Source of the DNA: Bryobacteraceae bacterium
Lineage (GTDB): Bacteria > Acidobacteriota > Terriglobia > Bryobacterales > Bryobacteraceae
Direction of reading: 5' to 3'
Assembly (NCBI GenBank): GCA_947458745.1
Contig: CANGYQ010000022.1
Coordinates: 1 to 55,945 of the forward strand
DNA: 55,945 bases
In this document: positions 26,407-34,037 of the stretch, in pieces
Layout of the letters: the number at the start of each line of letters is the position of its first letter
Position numbering within the stretch: position 1 is the first letter of the stretch
Notes under the pieces: generated by a model
What the model was told of the DNA's origin: nothing
The model's database searches: none
What the model saw: only the letters and a program-made list of their open reading frames with translations
Program-made: the position numbers and the translations under genes

Positions 26407-27672
26407 ATGGCGCAAGCGAATTCGAACATTCAGGTGGCCTGCATTGGCTTCGGGATCATGGGGCAGGGGGATTGCCGGACGGCGAGTTCGCTGCCTGGGG
26501 TGAAGATCGCCGCAGTCTGCGATGTGTATGATGGGCGGTTGAAGAAGGCCAAGGAAGTTTACGGCGCCGGCACCTTCACCACGCGGGAGTACGAAGAGGT
26601 GCTGTCGCGCAAGGACATTGATGCCGTCATCATCGCCACGCCGGACCACTGGCATGCGCGGATGGCGATTGATGCCATGGAAGCGGGCAAGGACGTCTAC
26701 TGCCAGAAGCCGATGGTGCAAAAGGTGGAAGAGGGGCTGGGCGTCGTTGATACTTGGCGGCGGACGAAGCGGATCTTCCAGGTGGGCAGCCAGCGGGTGT
26801 CGAGCGTGCTCTATGCCAAGGCGCGGGAGGTGATCCGGTCCGGCGTGCTGGGTAAGATCCACATGGTGGAGTCGTTTTTGGACCGCAACTCCGCGCTGGG
26901 GGCGTGGCAGTATTCGATTCCGCCCGATGCGTCGCCGGAATCGATCGATTGGAAGCGGTTTTTGGGCCAGGCACCGCCGCGCAATTTTGACCCGATTCGG
27001 CTGTTCCGCTGGCGCAACTACCAGGATTACGGCACGGGCGTGGCGGGAGACCTGTTTGTCCACCTGATCAGCGGTATCCATTTTGTGATGGATTCGATGG
27101 GGCCGACGCGGATTGTCACCATGGGCGGCCTGCACTACTGGCTGGATGGCCGCGATGTGCCGGACATCATGATGGGCATGTATGAGTACCCGGAGACGAA
27201 GACCCACGCCGCGTTTGAGATGAGCCTGCGGTGCAACTTTGAGGCGGGTGGCGGCGATGGTCAGGGGTTCCGGTTTATTGGCACTGACGGGGTGCTGAGC
27301 CTGAACGTCGGCAGTGGCTTCACCATCTCGCGCAAGCCCAAGGATCGGGAGCCAGGCAACACGTTCGGGACGTTCGACAAAGAGAATCAGGAGAAGGGGC
27401 TGGCCGCGTATCGCCAAAAGTACCCGCCGCAACGGCCGACAACGGCGATGATGCAGGGCGTCAGCGAAGAGCGCTACACTCTTCCTGCCGGTTACGCCGA
27501 GCAGACCGCGCATCACCAGAACTTCTTTGACGCGGTGCGCAGCCGCCAGCAGGTGGTGGAGAACGCGGAGTTCGGCTTCCGAGCGGCAGCCCCGGCGCTG
27601 CTGTCAAACACCAGCTTCTTTGAGAAGAAGATCTGTTTGTGGGATCCGGAAGCGATGCGGGTGAAGGGGTAG
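26407..27672 (+). CDS. Gfo/Idh/MocA-family oxidoreductase
   Basis: 421 residues from ATG 26407 (an ATG at 26395 is also possible; the open frame extends far upstream over glpK as a shadow). The Rossmann motif is CIGFGIMGQG, the NAD-adenosine Asp is in AVCDVYDGR, and IIATPDHWHARMAIDAMEAGKDVYCQKPM holds the usual (E)KP motif as QKP. The C-terminal domain has PPDASPESIDWKRFLGQAP and DLFVHLISGIHFVM. It probably oxidises or epimerises a sugar or sugar derivative with NAD(P). Unlike its paralogue at 41879, it has no export signal. The two share the PPDASP, IDWxRF and DLFVHL blocks. Confidence 0.9.
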   Translation: MAQANSNIQVACIGFGIMGQGDCRTASSLPGVKIAAVCDVYDGRLKKAKEVYGAGTFTTREYEEVLSRKDIDAVIIATPDHWHARMAIDAMEAGKDVYCQKPMVQKVEEGLGVVDTWRRTKRIFQVGSQRVSSVLYAKAREVIRSGVLGKIHMVESFLDRNSALGAWQYSIPPDASPESIDWKRFLGQAPPRNFDPIRLFRWRNYQDYGTGVAGDLFVHLISGIHFVMDSMGPTRIVTMGGLHYWLDGRDVPDIMMGMYEYPETKTHAAFEMSLRCNFEAGGGDGQGFRFIGTDGVLSLNVGSGFTISRKPKDREPGNTFGTFDKENQEKGLAAYRQKYPPQRPTTAMMQGVSEERYTLPAGYAEQTAHHQNFFDAVRSRQQVVENAEFGFRAAAPALLSNTSFFEKKICLWDPEAMRVKG

Positions 27673-27689
27673 GCTTCCCGGGCGGCTGG

Positions 27690-28100
27690 TTAGCGACGTG
27701 CTCGCCAAACGGTTGATCCCGTGGTGTCGAAGTGATGGTCGAAGGTCCACACTGGTAGGCGGAGACGCTCACTCAGTGCCGCAACCGTAGCATCGGCCAG
27801 GGAGATGTCCTGGTCCGGGTAGGCTTTCAGTGTTTCCAGCGCCGCAAGGTAGTCGGTGTATTCGGGGTTCAGCAACGTTGCCCCGCTGCGGATCTCGTCG
27901 AGCCAGGCAAGTGCGTATGTGTGACCTAACCGCCGGCTGATCAGGTTGTGCGCTTCCATTAGGGCGGTGAAGGGGATCATCACTAATCGCCTTCTGTGGA
28001 TGATGTCCGCCAAGTCCTGATGGGACCGCTGATGGAATTGGTCCGAGGGGTCCGCCAGCGCATAAAGGGGGTCCGTATCAGCCAATACCCCGCCGGTCAT
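27690..28100 (-). CDS. PIN-domain ribonuclease, VapC-like toxin
   Basis: 136 residues with the PIN acidic layout: Asp in GVLADTDPLYALADPSD, Glu in TALMEAHNLISRR, Asp in DISLADATVAAL and Asp in VWTFDHHFD. These carboxylates bind Mg2+ for RNA cleavage. The start codon overlaps the upstream small gene by 4 bases, as in many VapBC operons. It is therefore likely the toxin of a type II pair; the target RNA (commonly initiator tRNA or rRNA) cannot be inferred. The pair stands between a metabolic oxidoreductase gene and the pyrophosphatase gene. Confidence 0.8.
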   Translation of the reverse strand: MTGGVLADTDPLYALADPSDQFHQRSHQDLADIIHRRRLVMIPFTALMEAHNLISRRLGHTYALAWLDEIRSGATLLNPEYTDYLAALETLKAYPDQDISLADATVAALSERLRLPVWTFDHHFDTTGSTVWRARR

Positions 28101-28333
28101 GAGCCGGCCAGATACTCGTCGTGACGCTGGCTGATGTCGATTTCCCCGCTACCCCGTGGCGCTGGGGTGATCTTCAGGGGTGAGGAAGGTGCCACGTAGC
28201 CACGGCTCCGCAAAAACTCCAGCAAAGCAGTCTGGAACAGAGCCGCCAGCGGAGGCTTGACTTCTTGATGAGCCAAGTAGCGCTCCAATGGTTCTTCGAG
28301 TGAAACGTCGATGGAGACGGAAGCACGGCGCAT
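28097..28333 (-). CDS. Antitoxin of the PIN-domain pair
   Basis: 78 residues: MRRASVSIDVSLEEPLERYLAHQE at the N-terminus suggests a strand-helix of ribbon-helix-helix type (SVSIDVSLEEPLERYL). A middle helix (ALFQTALLEFLRSRG) follows. The C-terminus is extended and proline-rich and ends in ISQRHDEYLAGS, fit for toxin binding. Its identity rests mostly on context: upstream partner of a PIN toxin, 4-base overlap and small size. It would also repress the operon promoter, but no operator is obvious upstream of 28333. Confidence 0.65.
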   Translation of the reverse strand: MRRASVSIDVSLEEPLERYLAHQEVKPPLAALFQTALLEFLRSRGYVAPSSPLKITPAPRGSGEIDISQRHDEYLAGS

Positions 28334-28373
28334 ACGCTCAGGCTAGCACCAGTTGGTGCAATGGGCTGACCGG

Positions 28374-28931
28374 CTAAGGCTTCGCGGCGTCCTCAATTTT
28401 CTTGTCGAGATACCGCTGGCGGCTTTCGGAGATGAAGCGGCGGGCGTCCATGGGGCCGCCCCAGCCTTGGCTGACGATGCGGACGCCTTGGAGTTCCTTG
28501 TAGATCTCGAAGAAGTGCTCCATCTCGCGCCGGACGTGGGGGAAGATCTGGTCGATGGTGTGGATCTCGTCGTAGCGGGGGTTCTTCACCGGGACGGCGA
28601 GAATTTTCTGGTCGCCCTGGGCGTTGTCGGTCATGTTGAGGACGCCGACGGGGCGGACGGTCATGACACAGCCGGTGAAGCTGGGTTCCTGCACCATGGT
28701 GAGGACGTCCAGCGGATCGCCATCTTCAGCTAGCGTGCCGGGCACGAAGCCGTAGTCGCCGGGGTAATGCATGGGTGAGTAGAGCGCCCGGTCCAGCCGG
28801 AACAGGTCGAGGTCGCCGTCGTACTCGTACTTGTTCTTGCAATTCATCGGAATCTCGACGATCATCCGGACGATCTCGGGTGTGTCGGGCCCTGGTTCCA
28901 GGTCGTATAACTTTACGGTGCGCACGTCCAC
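28374..28931 (-). CDS. ppa: Inorganic pyrophosphatase (family I)
   Basis: About 185 residues. The open frame extends to 29099, but the N-terminal 55 residues do not match the family and would run into the divergent sigma gene. GTG 28931 or TTG 28934 (VDVRTVKLYDL) fit the usual length, with GGAAAGAG about 12 bases upstream. The signature DGDPLDVL holds the metal-binding Asps; MNCKNKYEYDGDLDLFRLDR, YPGDYGFVPGT and WGGPMDARRFISES are also typical. It hydrolyses pyrophosphate from biosynthetic reactions. It is divergent from the ECF sigma gene with about 95 bp between. Confidence 0.92.
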   Translation of the reverse strand: MDVRTVKLYDLEPGPDTPEIVRMIVEIPMNCKNKYEYDGDLDLFRLDRALYSPMHYPGDYGFVPGTLAEDGDPLDVLTMVQEPSFTGCVMTVRPVGVLNMTDNAQGDQKILAVPVKNPRYDEIHTIDQIFPHVRREMEHFFEIYKELQGVRIVSQGWGGPMDARRFISESRQRYLDKKIEDAAKP

Positions 28932-29025
28932 CAAAGTATCAGATTGCTCTTTCCGTCCGATGAATGGGGCGGCGCTGAAAATAATCTGTCCGCCGGGAAC
29001 GGGTGCCACGTATTTGAATTTGAGA

Positions 29026-29610
29026 ATGGAGGCAGTGATCGCGATCGAAGAAACGGCTGTAATCGAACCGCTTGATTTCGATGCCTTGCTGCGTGACAAC
29101 CAGGCGATGGTGTTCTCGATTGCCTGGAACTACTTGCGAAACCAGACAGCGGCGGAGGAGATCGCGCAGGAGGTCTTTCTGAAGCTGTTTGAGTGCCTCC
29201 CGTCGATTGAGAGTGCGGATCATGCCCGATTCTGGTTGCGGCGCGTGGCCAGCCAACGGTCCATTGACCGGACGCGCCGGCATTGGTGGCAGCGTGAGGT
29301 GGCGATTGAGGCGGCGGCGGACGTCGCCTCGGCCCCGGCTCCGGCTGATGTGCTGGCTTCGGCGCGGTTGGGCCGGTTGGTGGCGGCGTTGCCGGAGAAG
29401 CTGCGGATGGTGGTGATCCTTCGGTATCAGGAAGACTTGGGACCGGAAGAGATCGCGGCGACGCTCGACATTCCGGTGCGGACCGTGAAGGCACATCTGC
29501 ACCGGGCATTAGAGCTGCTACGGGAGAAAGACGGGCGTTTGCGGCTGATGGAAACGTCTCGGGCATCTGAGGCGGCGCGGGCTATCAACCGGAATGTGGT
29601 GAGGGATTAA
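29026..29610 (+). CDS. ECF-type RNA polymerase sigma factor
   Basis: 194 residues from ATG 29026. Sigma region 2 is FDALLRDNQAMVFSIAWNYLRNQTAAEEIAQEVFLKLFECL, with the -10-reading helix through FWLRRVASQRSIDRTRR. Region 4 is LPEKLRMVVILRYQEDLGPEEIAATLDIPVRTVKAHLHRALELLR, a helix-turn-helix for the -35 box. Only regions 2 and 4 are present, as in group IV (ECF) factors. Three genes follow with gaps or overlaps of a few bases, so this is an ECF operon with its probable anti-sigma partner. The trigger is unknown; later genes point to the envelope. Confidence 0.9.
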   Translation: MEAVIAIEETAVIEPLDFDALLRDNQAMVFSIAWNYLRNQTAAEEIAQEVFLKLFECLPSIESADHARFWLRRVASQRSIDRTRRHWWQREVAIEAAADVASAPAPADVLASARLGRLVAALPEKLRMVVILRYQEDLGPEEIAATLDIPVRTVKAHLHRALELLREKDGRLRLMETSRASEAARAINRNVVRD

Positions 29611-29612
29611 AG

Positions 29613-29966
29613 ATGAAGCCATTTGAAGACCAGGATTTTGAGAAAGAGTTGTCCCAGGCGCTGGCGCGCGTGACGCCGCCGGAGGGCTTTGAGGGCCGGG
29701 TGCAGCGGCGGGTCCGGTTGGCTGGAAGTGCAAGCCCGGCACGGTCTGGAAGTGGCGCGCTCTTTTCCGGTTGGCGGCTGCAGTGGGCGGCGGCGCTGGC
29801 GGTGGTGGTGCTGGTGGCGGGCGGCACGTGGAGCTATCAGGAACGGGAGCGGCGCCGGGGTGAGCTGGCGCGGGATCGAACGCTGGCCGCGCTACGGTTG
29901 ACGAGCGAGAAGTTACAGTTGGCGAAAAGTCGAATTCATCGGGTGAATCAGGGAGATATGCAATGA
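29613..29966 (+). CDS. Single-pass membrane protein, probable anti-sigma factor
   Basis: 117 residues: cytoplasmic-looking N-terminus (MKPFEDQDFEKELSQALARVTPPEGFEGRVQRR), one transmembrane helix (about 58-72, WAAALAVVVLVAGGTW), then a short charged, coiled-coil-like tail. Position right after an ECF sigma gene (2-base gap) and topology suggest the membrane anti-sigma factor, but it has no ZAS or RseA motif I can see. The stop overlaps the next start by 4 bases. Confidence 0.65.
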   Translation: MKPFEDQDFEKELSQALARVTPPEGFEGRVQRRVRLAGSASPARSGSGALFSGWRLQWAAALAVVVLVAGGTWSYQERERRRGELARDRTLAALRLTSEKLQLAKSRIHRVNQGDMQ

Positions 29967-30568
29967 AGTTGATCATTGGGCTGGTGACGGCGGCGGTGCT
30001 GTTGGCGCAACCGGTCAAGTGGCCGGCCAGTTTTGAGGCGCTGTCGAAGAAGAGCAAAGAGACGGTGGATCTGACGTTGGACGCCGATGCGTTGGGGCTG
30101 GCCAGCAAGTTCCTGTCCGCTGACGACAAGAGCGGCAGCGACGTCAAGAAGCTGATCAAGGGCGTGGAAGGCATTTACATCAAGAGCTTTGAGTTTGACA
30201 AGCCGGGTGAGTACTCGAAGGCGGACGTGGAACTGATCCGGTCGCAGATCAAGGGGCCGGAGTGGACGCGGATTCTGAGCGTCTCCAAACGCGATGACGG
30301 CGAGACGGTGGAGATTTTCGTGCGGAAGGTGAATGGGCAGAACGCTGGGTTCTTTCTGCTGGCGGCTGAACCGGAGGAACTGACGGCGATCCAGATTGTC
30401 GGTACGATTTCGCTGAACGATCTGTCAGGCTTGGGTGGCATTGCGGGTATCCCGAACATGAGTCTCCAGAACCTGGGCAAGGGGGCGTCTTCGAAGGATA
30501 AGAAGGACCCTAAGGACCCTAAAGGACCCAAGGACGAAGACGAGCAGGATCTCGACGAGGTGCAATGA
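29963..30568 (+). CDS. DUF4252 domain-containing exported protein
   Basis: 201 residues with a signal peptide (MKLIIGLVTAAVLLAQP). The DUF4252 core spans about 20-155 (LTLDADALGLASKFLS, GVEGIYIKSFEFDKPGEY, FVRKVNGQNAGFFLLAAEPEEL). Proteins of this family are of unknown function and often sit in ECF sigma/anti-sigma operons, as here. The C-terminal 30 residues are a charged Lys-Asp-Pro repeat (KKDPKDPKGPKDEDEQ), encoded by short AAGGACCCT repeats. Start and stop overlap the neighbouring genes by 4 bases (ATGA), so all four genes of this operon are translationally coupled. Confidence 0.8.
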   Translation: MKLIIGLVTAAVLLAQPVKWPASFEALSKKSKETVDLTLDADALGLASKFLSADDKSGSDVKKLIKGVEGIYIKSFEFDKPGEYSKADVELIRSQIKGPEWTRILSVSKRDDGETVEIFVRKVNGQNAGFFLLAAEPEELTAIQIVGTISLNDLSGLGGIAGIPNMSLQNLGKGASSKDKKDPKDPKGPKDEDEQDLDEVQ

Positions 30569-31452
30569 TGCGGACCGGATTCTTACTGTGGTGTCTGGCG
30601 GGCTGGGCGGCGGAGCCGGAGCCGACGGCGGCGGAGATCATGCAGCGGCTGGCAGAGAATCAGCAGCGTGGGCAGGAAATGCGGCGGCAGATCGTGTACA
30701 AGCAGTCCGTGCTGGGGCGGATGCACCGGGGCAACAACAAGCTGGCACGCGAAGAGAAGTACGAGTTTGTAGTGACGCCGGCGGCCAAATCGTTTGATCG
30801 GAAGCTGGTGGAGTTTGCCGGCAAGTACGAACGGGATGGGCGGATCTTCATCTATGACAAGCCCAAGTATCAATACAAGGACCTTGATATTGATGGGTCC
30901 GTGCTGGGCGACTTGGTGGAGGAATGGACGGGCGCCGAGAAGTCCCGCGATGGGATGCCGGACGACTTCTTTCCGCTGACCGCCGACAAGCAGAAGCATT
31001 ATGACTTTGTGCTGGTGGGGTGCGAAGAGTACCAGGGGCAAGCGGTGTGGAAGGTGACCTTTTCGCCGCGCAAAGGTGAAGACCTGGATGAGTGGTGGGC
31101 GGGCGAGGTGCTGGTGGACCGGGAAGCGTATGAGCCGGTGCTGATCACGTCGCACCAATCGAAGGGCATCCCGGTGGCGGTGAAGATTCTGCTGGGCACC
31201 GATATTCGCAAGATGGGCTTTAAGGTGACCTACCAGAAGTTCATGGTGGGCACCGCGGATGCCCAACAGGCGGTGTGGCTGCCGGCGACCTATGGCGGGG
31301 AGTTTGATGTGCGAGTGCTGTTTGGGTACCGGCGAAAGATTTCGCTGTCGATGCGGAACTCGGATGTGCAGCGGACGCAGACGGCTTCGACGGTGAAGTT
31401 TGAGGATACGGGCTCTAGCAGTGAGGCGAAGGCGCCCGCCACGCAGCCGTAG
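30565..31452 (+). CDS. LolA/MucB-like outer-membrane-lipoprotein-sorting-type protein
   Basis: 295 residues with a short signal peptide (MMRTGFLLWCLAGWAA). The start of the mature part (TAAEIMQRLAENQQRG) and the long antiparallel beta pattern (YEFVVTPAAKSFDRKLVEFAGKY, YDFVLVGCEEYQGQAVWKVTF, VLVDREAYEPVLITSHQSKG, GFKVTYQKF, VWLPATYGGEFDVRVLFGYRRK) resemble the LolA/LppX half-barrel. It may carry lipid or serve as a stress sensor for the sigma factor. The identification is by fold-like pattern only. It is the last gene of the ECF operon and is followed by the terminator at 31484. Confidence 0.55.
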   Translation: MMRTGFLLWCLAGWAAEPEPTAAEIMQRLAENQQRGQEMRRQIVYKQSVLGRMHRGNNKLAREEKYEFVVTPAAKSFDRKLVEFAGKYERDGRIFIYDKPKYQYKDLDIDGSVLGDLVEEWTGAEKSRDGMPDDFFPLTADKQKHYDFVLVGCEEYQGQAVWKVTFSPRKGEDLDEWWAGEVLVDREAYEPVLITSHQSKGIPVAVKILLGTDIRKMGFKVTYQKFMVGTADAQQAVWLPATYGGEFDVRVLFGYRRKISLSMRNSDVQRTQTASTVKFEDTGSSSEAKAPATQP

Positions 31453-31483
31453 CCGGCTCAGCAGAAGGTCGGCCACAAAAACT

Positions 31484-31517
31484 GCGGCCCGGGACTCCTT
31501 GTGGGAGACCGGGCCGC
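31484..31517. terminator. Bidirectional terminator
   Basis: GCGGCCCGG and CCGGGCCGC form a 9-bp stem with further inner pairing. Forward side ends in TTTCAATT; the reverse transcript gets a TTTTT run (from ACAAAAACT at 31475-31483). It serves the ECF operon and the convergent Spy-like gene. Confidence 0.75.
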
Positions 31518-31543
31518 TTTCAATTGGGGCGCAACAGGAATCG

Positions 31544-31978
31544 CTATTGCTGCGGGGGGCGGCGTCCGCCGGGGCCGCCAGGGCCCATGCCGCGGCGTTC
31601 GCTGGAGAGCTTCTTGAACTCCTCTTGTTGGTCAGCGGTGAGGATGGCGGCGATTTTGGTGTTGGTCTCCTCACGCATCTTCTGCATGGCGGTCATCATT
31701 TCTTCCGAGGGCGGGTTGCCGGGTTCCGGGCGCGGGTACTTTTCGCGGAGCTCAGCCATCTGCTTCATCTGCGCTTCGAGGACAGGCTTTACTTTGGCCG
31801 TCTGCTCATCAGTGAGCTTCAGGCGATCCTTCATGTCGGTGAGCTGACGCTCCATCATCTGGGCGGGGTCCATACGGCCTCGGCCACCGGGGCCGCCCGG
31901 GCCCTGGGCGAAGGCGGTGGTGGCCACCAGAGTCAGGCTGGCGGCCAGCGCCACCTGCACCAAACGGTTGTTCTTCAT
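31544..31978 (-). CDS. Spy/CpxP-like periplasmic protein
   Basis: 144 residues. It has a signal peptide (MKNNRLVQVALAASLTLVATTAFAQ), then a Gly/Pro linker and a helical core with two LTxxQ motifs (LKLTDEQ near 60, ILTADQQ near 114), as in the Spy/CpxP chaperones. The C-terminus is a glycine-proline tail (GMGPGGPGGRRPPQQ). It probably acts as an ATP-independent periplasmic chaperone or metal-stress adaptor. The ribosome-binding site AAAGGAGG is strong, 9 bases before the ATG. It is convergent with the ECF operon, whose LolA-like product is also an envelope protein. Confidence 0.8.
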   Translation of the reverse strand: MKNNRLVQVALAASLTLVATTAFAQGPGGPGGRGRMDPAQMMERQLTDMKDRLKLTDEQTAKVKPVLEAQMKQMAELREKYPRPEPGNPPSEEMMTAMQKMREETNTKIAAILTADQQEEFKKLSSERRGMGPGGPGGRRPPQQ

Positions 31979-32077
31979 GATTGAAATTCCTCCTTTAAGG
32001 AATCGACATCAGTGAAGACGGCGCGCCTTCCCAGAAGTAACTACCTGCTTGCAAACCTTTACAAAGTTTACCGTCAG

Positions 32078-32097
32078 GCAAGGTTTCTCAACCTTGC
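32078..32097. promoter_or_regulatory. Hairpin upstream of the Spy-like gene
   Basis: GCAAGGTT and AACCTTGC form a perfect 8-bp stem with loop TCTC in the 160-bp gap 31979-32138. No T tract follows on either side. It may end transcription from the DUF4824-like gene or be an operator. Nothing else is seen in this gap. Confidence 0.35.
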
Positions 32098-32138
32098 GAT
32101 GCGGTTGTCCGGCGGTGGTGGACTTGGCGGGATCCGCC

Positions 32139-32837
32139 TTACTCGGGCACCCAGGCGGATTCCAGCCACGGCTCATAGTGAGCGCCGAAGCGGAGGTGGG
32201 CGCGGAAGACGGGTGGTTTCACGCCCACATCCGCCTTGGGCAGCGACAGGAAGAAGCCGCGCCATTCGGCGGGCACCTGGAGGCGGCCGTTGATCAAGCT
32301 GATGTGCATCTGCCAGTAGCTGTCTGAGGTGCGCGTGGCCGTCACCTGATGGGCGGAAAGCAGGGCGGGGGCGATCAGGTAGCGGTCTGCTTGGGGCCAT
32401 TGCTGCCGAAGGCGAAGGGGGTCCAGGTCAGCGTCAACGGCGGTGAGCTGGGAGGTCCAGTCATTGATCTCTGGGCGGGCGGGGACGGGGTCCCCTTTTG
32501 GACGGCGCGACGGCGGAGCCACGGGCGAGGGTGAAGGCGGCTGGCTGAAACGGGCCAGCTCCAGGACGGCGAAGCCACGGCGTGGCTTGTGGTTCTCACG
32601 GGTGAGTCCCAGTTCCTGTGCCCGCCCGCTGAGTGAAGTGCCGGTTGGGACCGTGATGGCCAATGCGAGGGAGAGCGCCGATCGATTGCGATCTCCCGTG
32701 TCCAGCCCCAGTTCACGTTCGGTGAGCACGATGCTGGAGGTGGTGGCTTGACGGTTGGTACTGGCGCGCCACATCGCGGCCAGCGGGATGATCACGGCCA
32801 ACGCTGCGGCGGCCAGAGACAGGGCGCGGGGCTTCAT
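32139..32837 (-). CDS. DUF4824-like membrane-anchored protein
   Basis: 232 residues. One N-terminal helix (ALSLAAAALAVIIPLAAMW) anchors a soluble domain beginning SIVLTERELGLDTGDRNRSALSLALAI, the ELxLxxGxxxNSGLxL-like opening of DUF4824. Later parts include AVLELA and DSYWQMHISLINGRLQVPAEWRGFFLSL. Function unknown; such proteins are typically encoded next to DUF2157 membrane proteins, which is the case here. The start overlaps the DUF2157 stop by 4 bases. The family assignment is from memory of the motif and partner, so moderate. Confidence 0.6.
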   Translation of the reverse strand: MKPRALSLAAAALAVIIPLAAMWRASTNRQATTSSIVLTERELGLDTGDRNRSALSLALAITVPTGTSLSGRAQELGLTRENHKPRRGFAVLELARFSQPPSPSPVAPPSRRPKGDPVPARPEINDWTSQLTAVDADLDPLRLRQQWPQADRYLIAPALLSAHQVTATRTSDSYWQMHISLINGRLQVPAEWRGFFLSLPKADVGVKPPVFRAHLRFGAHYEPWLESAWVPE

Positions 32838-33898
32838 GACGTGCTCCCCTGCCGTTGGCGGAGGTGCCGGAATATCGCGAGCAACGCCAGACAGACTAAG
32901 CCGATCAGCCCGAAGAAGGCCCAGCCGGGCAGGAGTTCCCAGAACCAGTCATACAGCTTGATTAGCAGCAGGAGTGTGAAAGCGGTGCCGCCGGTCCAGA
33001 GCAGTTCCGGGCGGCCGTGACGGATGGAAGCATAGATGGCCGCGGCGCTGGCCGCTAGCGTCAGCGAGGTGTAGCCGCTTTCGATGCTGGCCTTGGAGAA
33101 GGCGGCGGAGGCCGCCAGGAAAGACTCCTGGCCGGCCTTGGAGAGGAGGACGCCCATCAGCAAAGCCGACGCCGCTCCGGTCCCGCGAAAGACAGGCTGG
33201 AAGTCTGGCTGCTGAAAGCGGACCAGGGCATACAGGATGGCTCCGCCGGCCAGCGTGAGTTCCGGGTGGTCGAAGGGATTGATGGCTCCGATGCCAGACT
33301 GATGGGTGTACCAGAGAGAGAGGTTGGCCGTGGCCAACACCAGGCCCACCACCAGGGGCACGCGCAACCGGAAGCGATAAGCGAGCAGTAGACTATAGAG
33401 CGCCCAACACGAGGGCGCGGCGGGAGACGGCAGCAGCGAGAAGATCTCGCCGAGGGTGGCGGATTGGGCGATGAAGGCGGCGATGGAGACCAGTACCAGC
33501 AGAGCCGTGGCGTAGAGGGTCTTTTCGCGCGAGGCAGCCCATTCGGCCAGCGCCAAAGGCAGCAGCGGAGCCAGCACCAGCAACCCTAATTGCCAGCCCT
33601 CGGGCAGATGGCCCCAGTAGAACTGGACGAACAGGAACACGGCCAGGCAGAAGGCCAGGGTTCCGGCGGCGGAAACCAGCTTCATGCCGAGGGAAAGTTT
33701 GCCTTGGGCGGCAGTAGCGTCGATGTCGAACTGCTGGGCGAGTTCGGCCAGTAGTGCCTGATGATGGGCCGCAATGGCCTCCTGCTCCGGCGGCGGCAAC
33801 TGAACCACCCCGGCGGCTTTCAGGTCAGCCAGTTCTTCCTGAAAGGCCCGGATGCGGTAGGTGCGACGTTGGGCGGCCTCGCGATCCATTGGCTTCAT
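32834..33898 (-). CDS. DUF2157-like polytopic membrane protein
   Basis: 354 residues. A cytoplasmic N-terminal part of about 75 residues (with FQEELADLKAAGVVQLPPPEQEAI) matches the DUF2157 opening. About ten hydrophobic helices follow, beginning near LVSAAGTLAFCLAVFLFVQF and ending with the basic tail HLRQRQGSTS. The GEIFSLLPSPAAPSCWALYSLLLAYRFR stretch is also seen in this family. It has no known function. It forms a two-gene operon with the DUF4824-like gene and is divergent from ilvD; the 139-bp gap between them holds no obvious element. Confidence 0.75.
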   Translation of the reverse strand: MKPMDREAAQRRTYRIRAFQEELADLKAAGVVQLPPPEQEAIAAHHQALLAELAQQFDIDATAAQGKLSLGMKLVSAAGTLAFCLAVFLFVQFYWGHLPEGWQLGLLVLAPLLPLALAEWAASREKTLYATALLVLVSIAAFIAQSATLGEIFSLLPSPAAPSCWALYSLLLAYRFRLRVPLVVGLVLATANLSLWYTHQSGIGAINPFDHPELTLAGGAILYALVRFQQPDFQPVFRGTGAASALLMGVLLSKAGQESFLAASAAFSKASIESGYTSLTLAASAAAIYASIRHGRPELLWTGGTAFTLLLLIKLYDWFWELLPGWAFFGLIGLVCLALLAIFRHLRQRQGSTS

Positions 33899-34037
33899 TA
33901 TGCACCTGGGAAGCGCAAGTGGTCCGTGCTGGGGCGTTGATTGAGGGATGGCAGGGACTGTCTACCGGTTCGGTCGGTCCTTCGCGACGGTCCACGCCCG
34001 GCATTCAGCCCTGGTATCGCGATAAACTGCTGGTTTC

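Noticed and set aside
29026..29099. N-terminal extension of the pyrophosphatase to 29099
   Set aside because: The first 55 residues lack family similarity and would overlap the sigma gene's 5' end; GTG/TTG near 28931 gives the normal length.
30583..31674. 363-codon reverse ORF over the LolA-like gene
   Set aside because: It runs through the bidirectional terminator at 31484 and has His/Arg/Leu-rich shadow composition.
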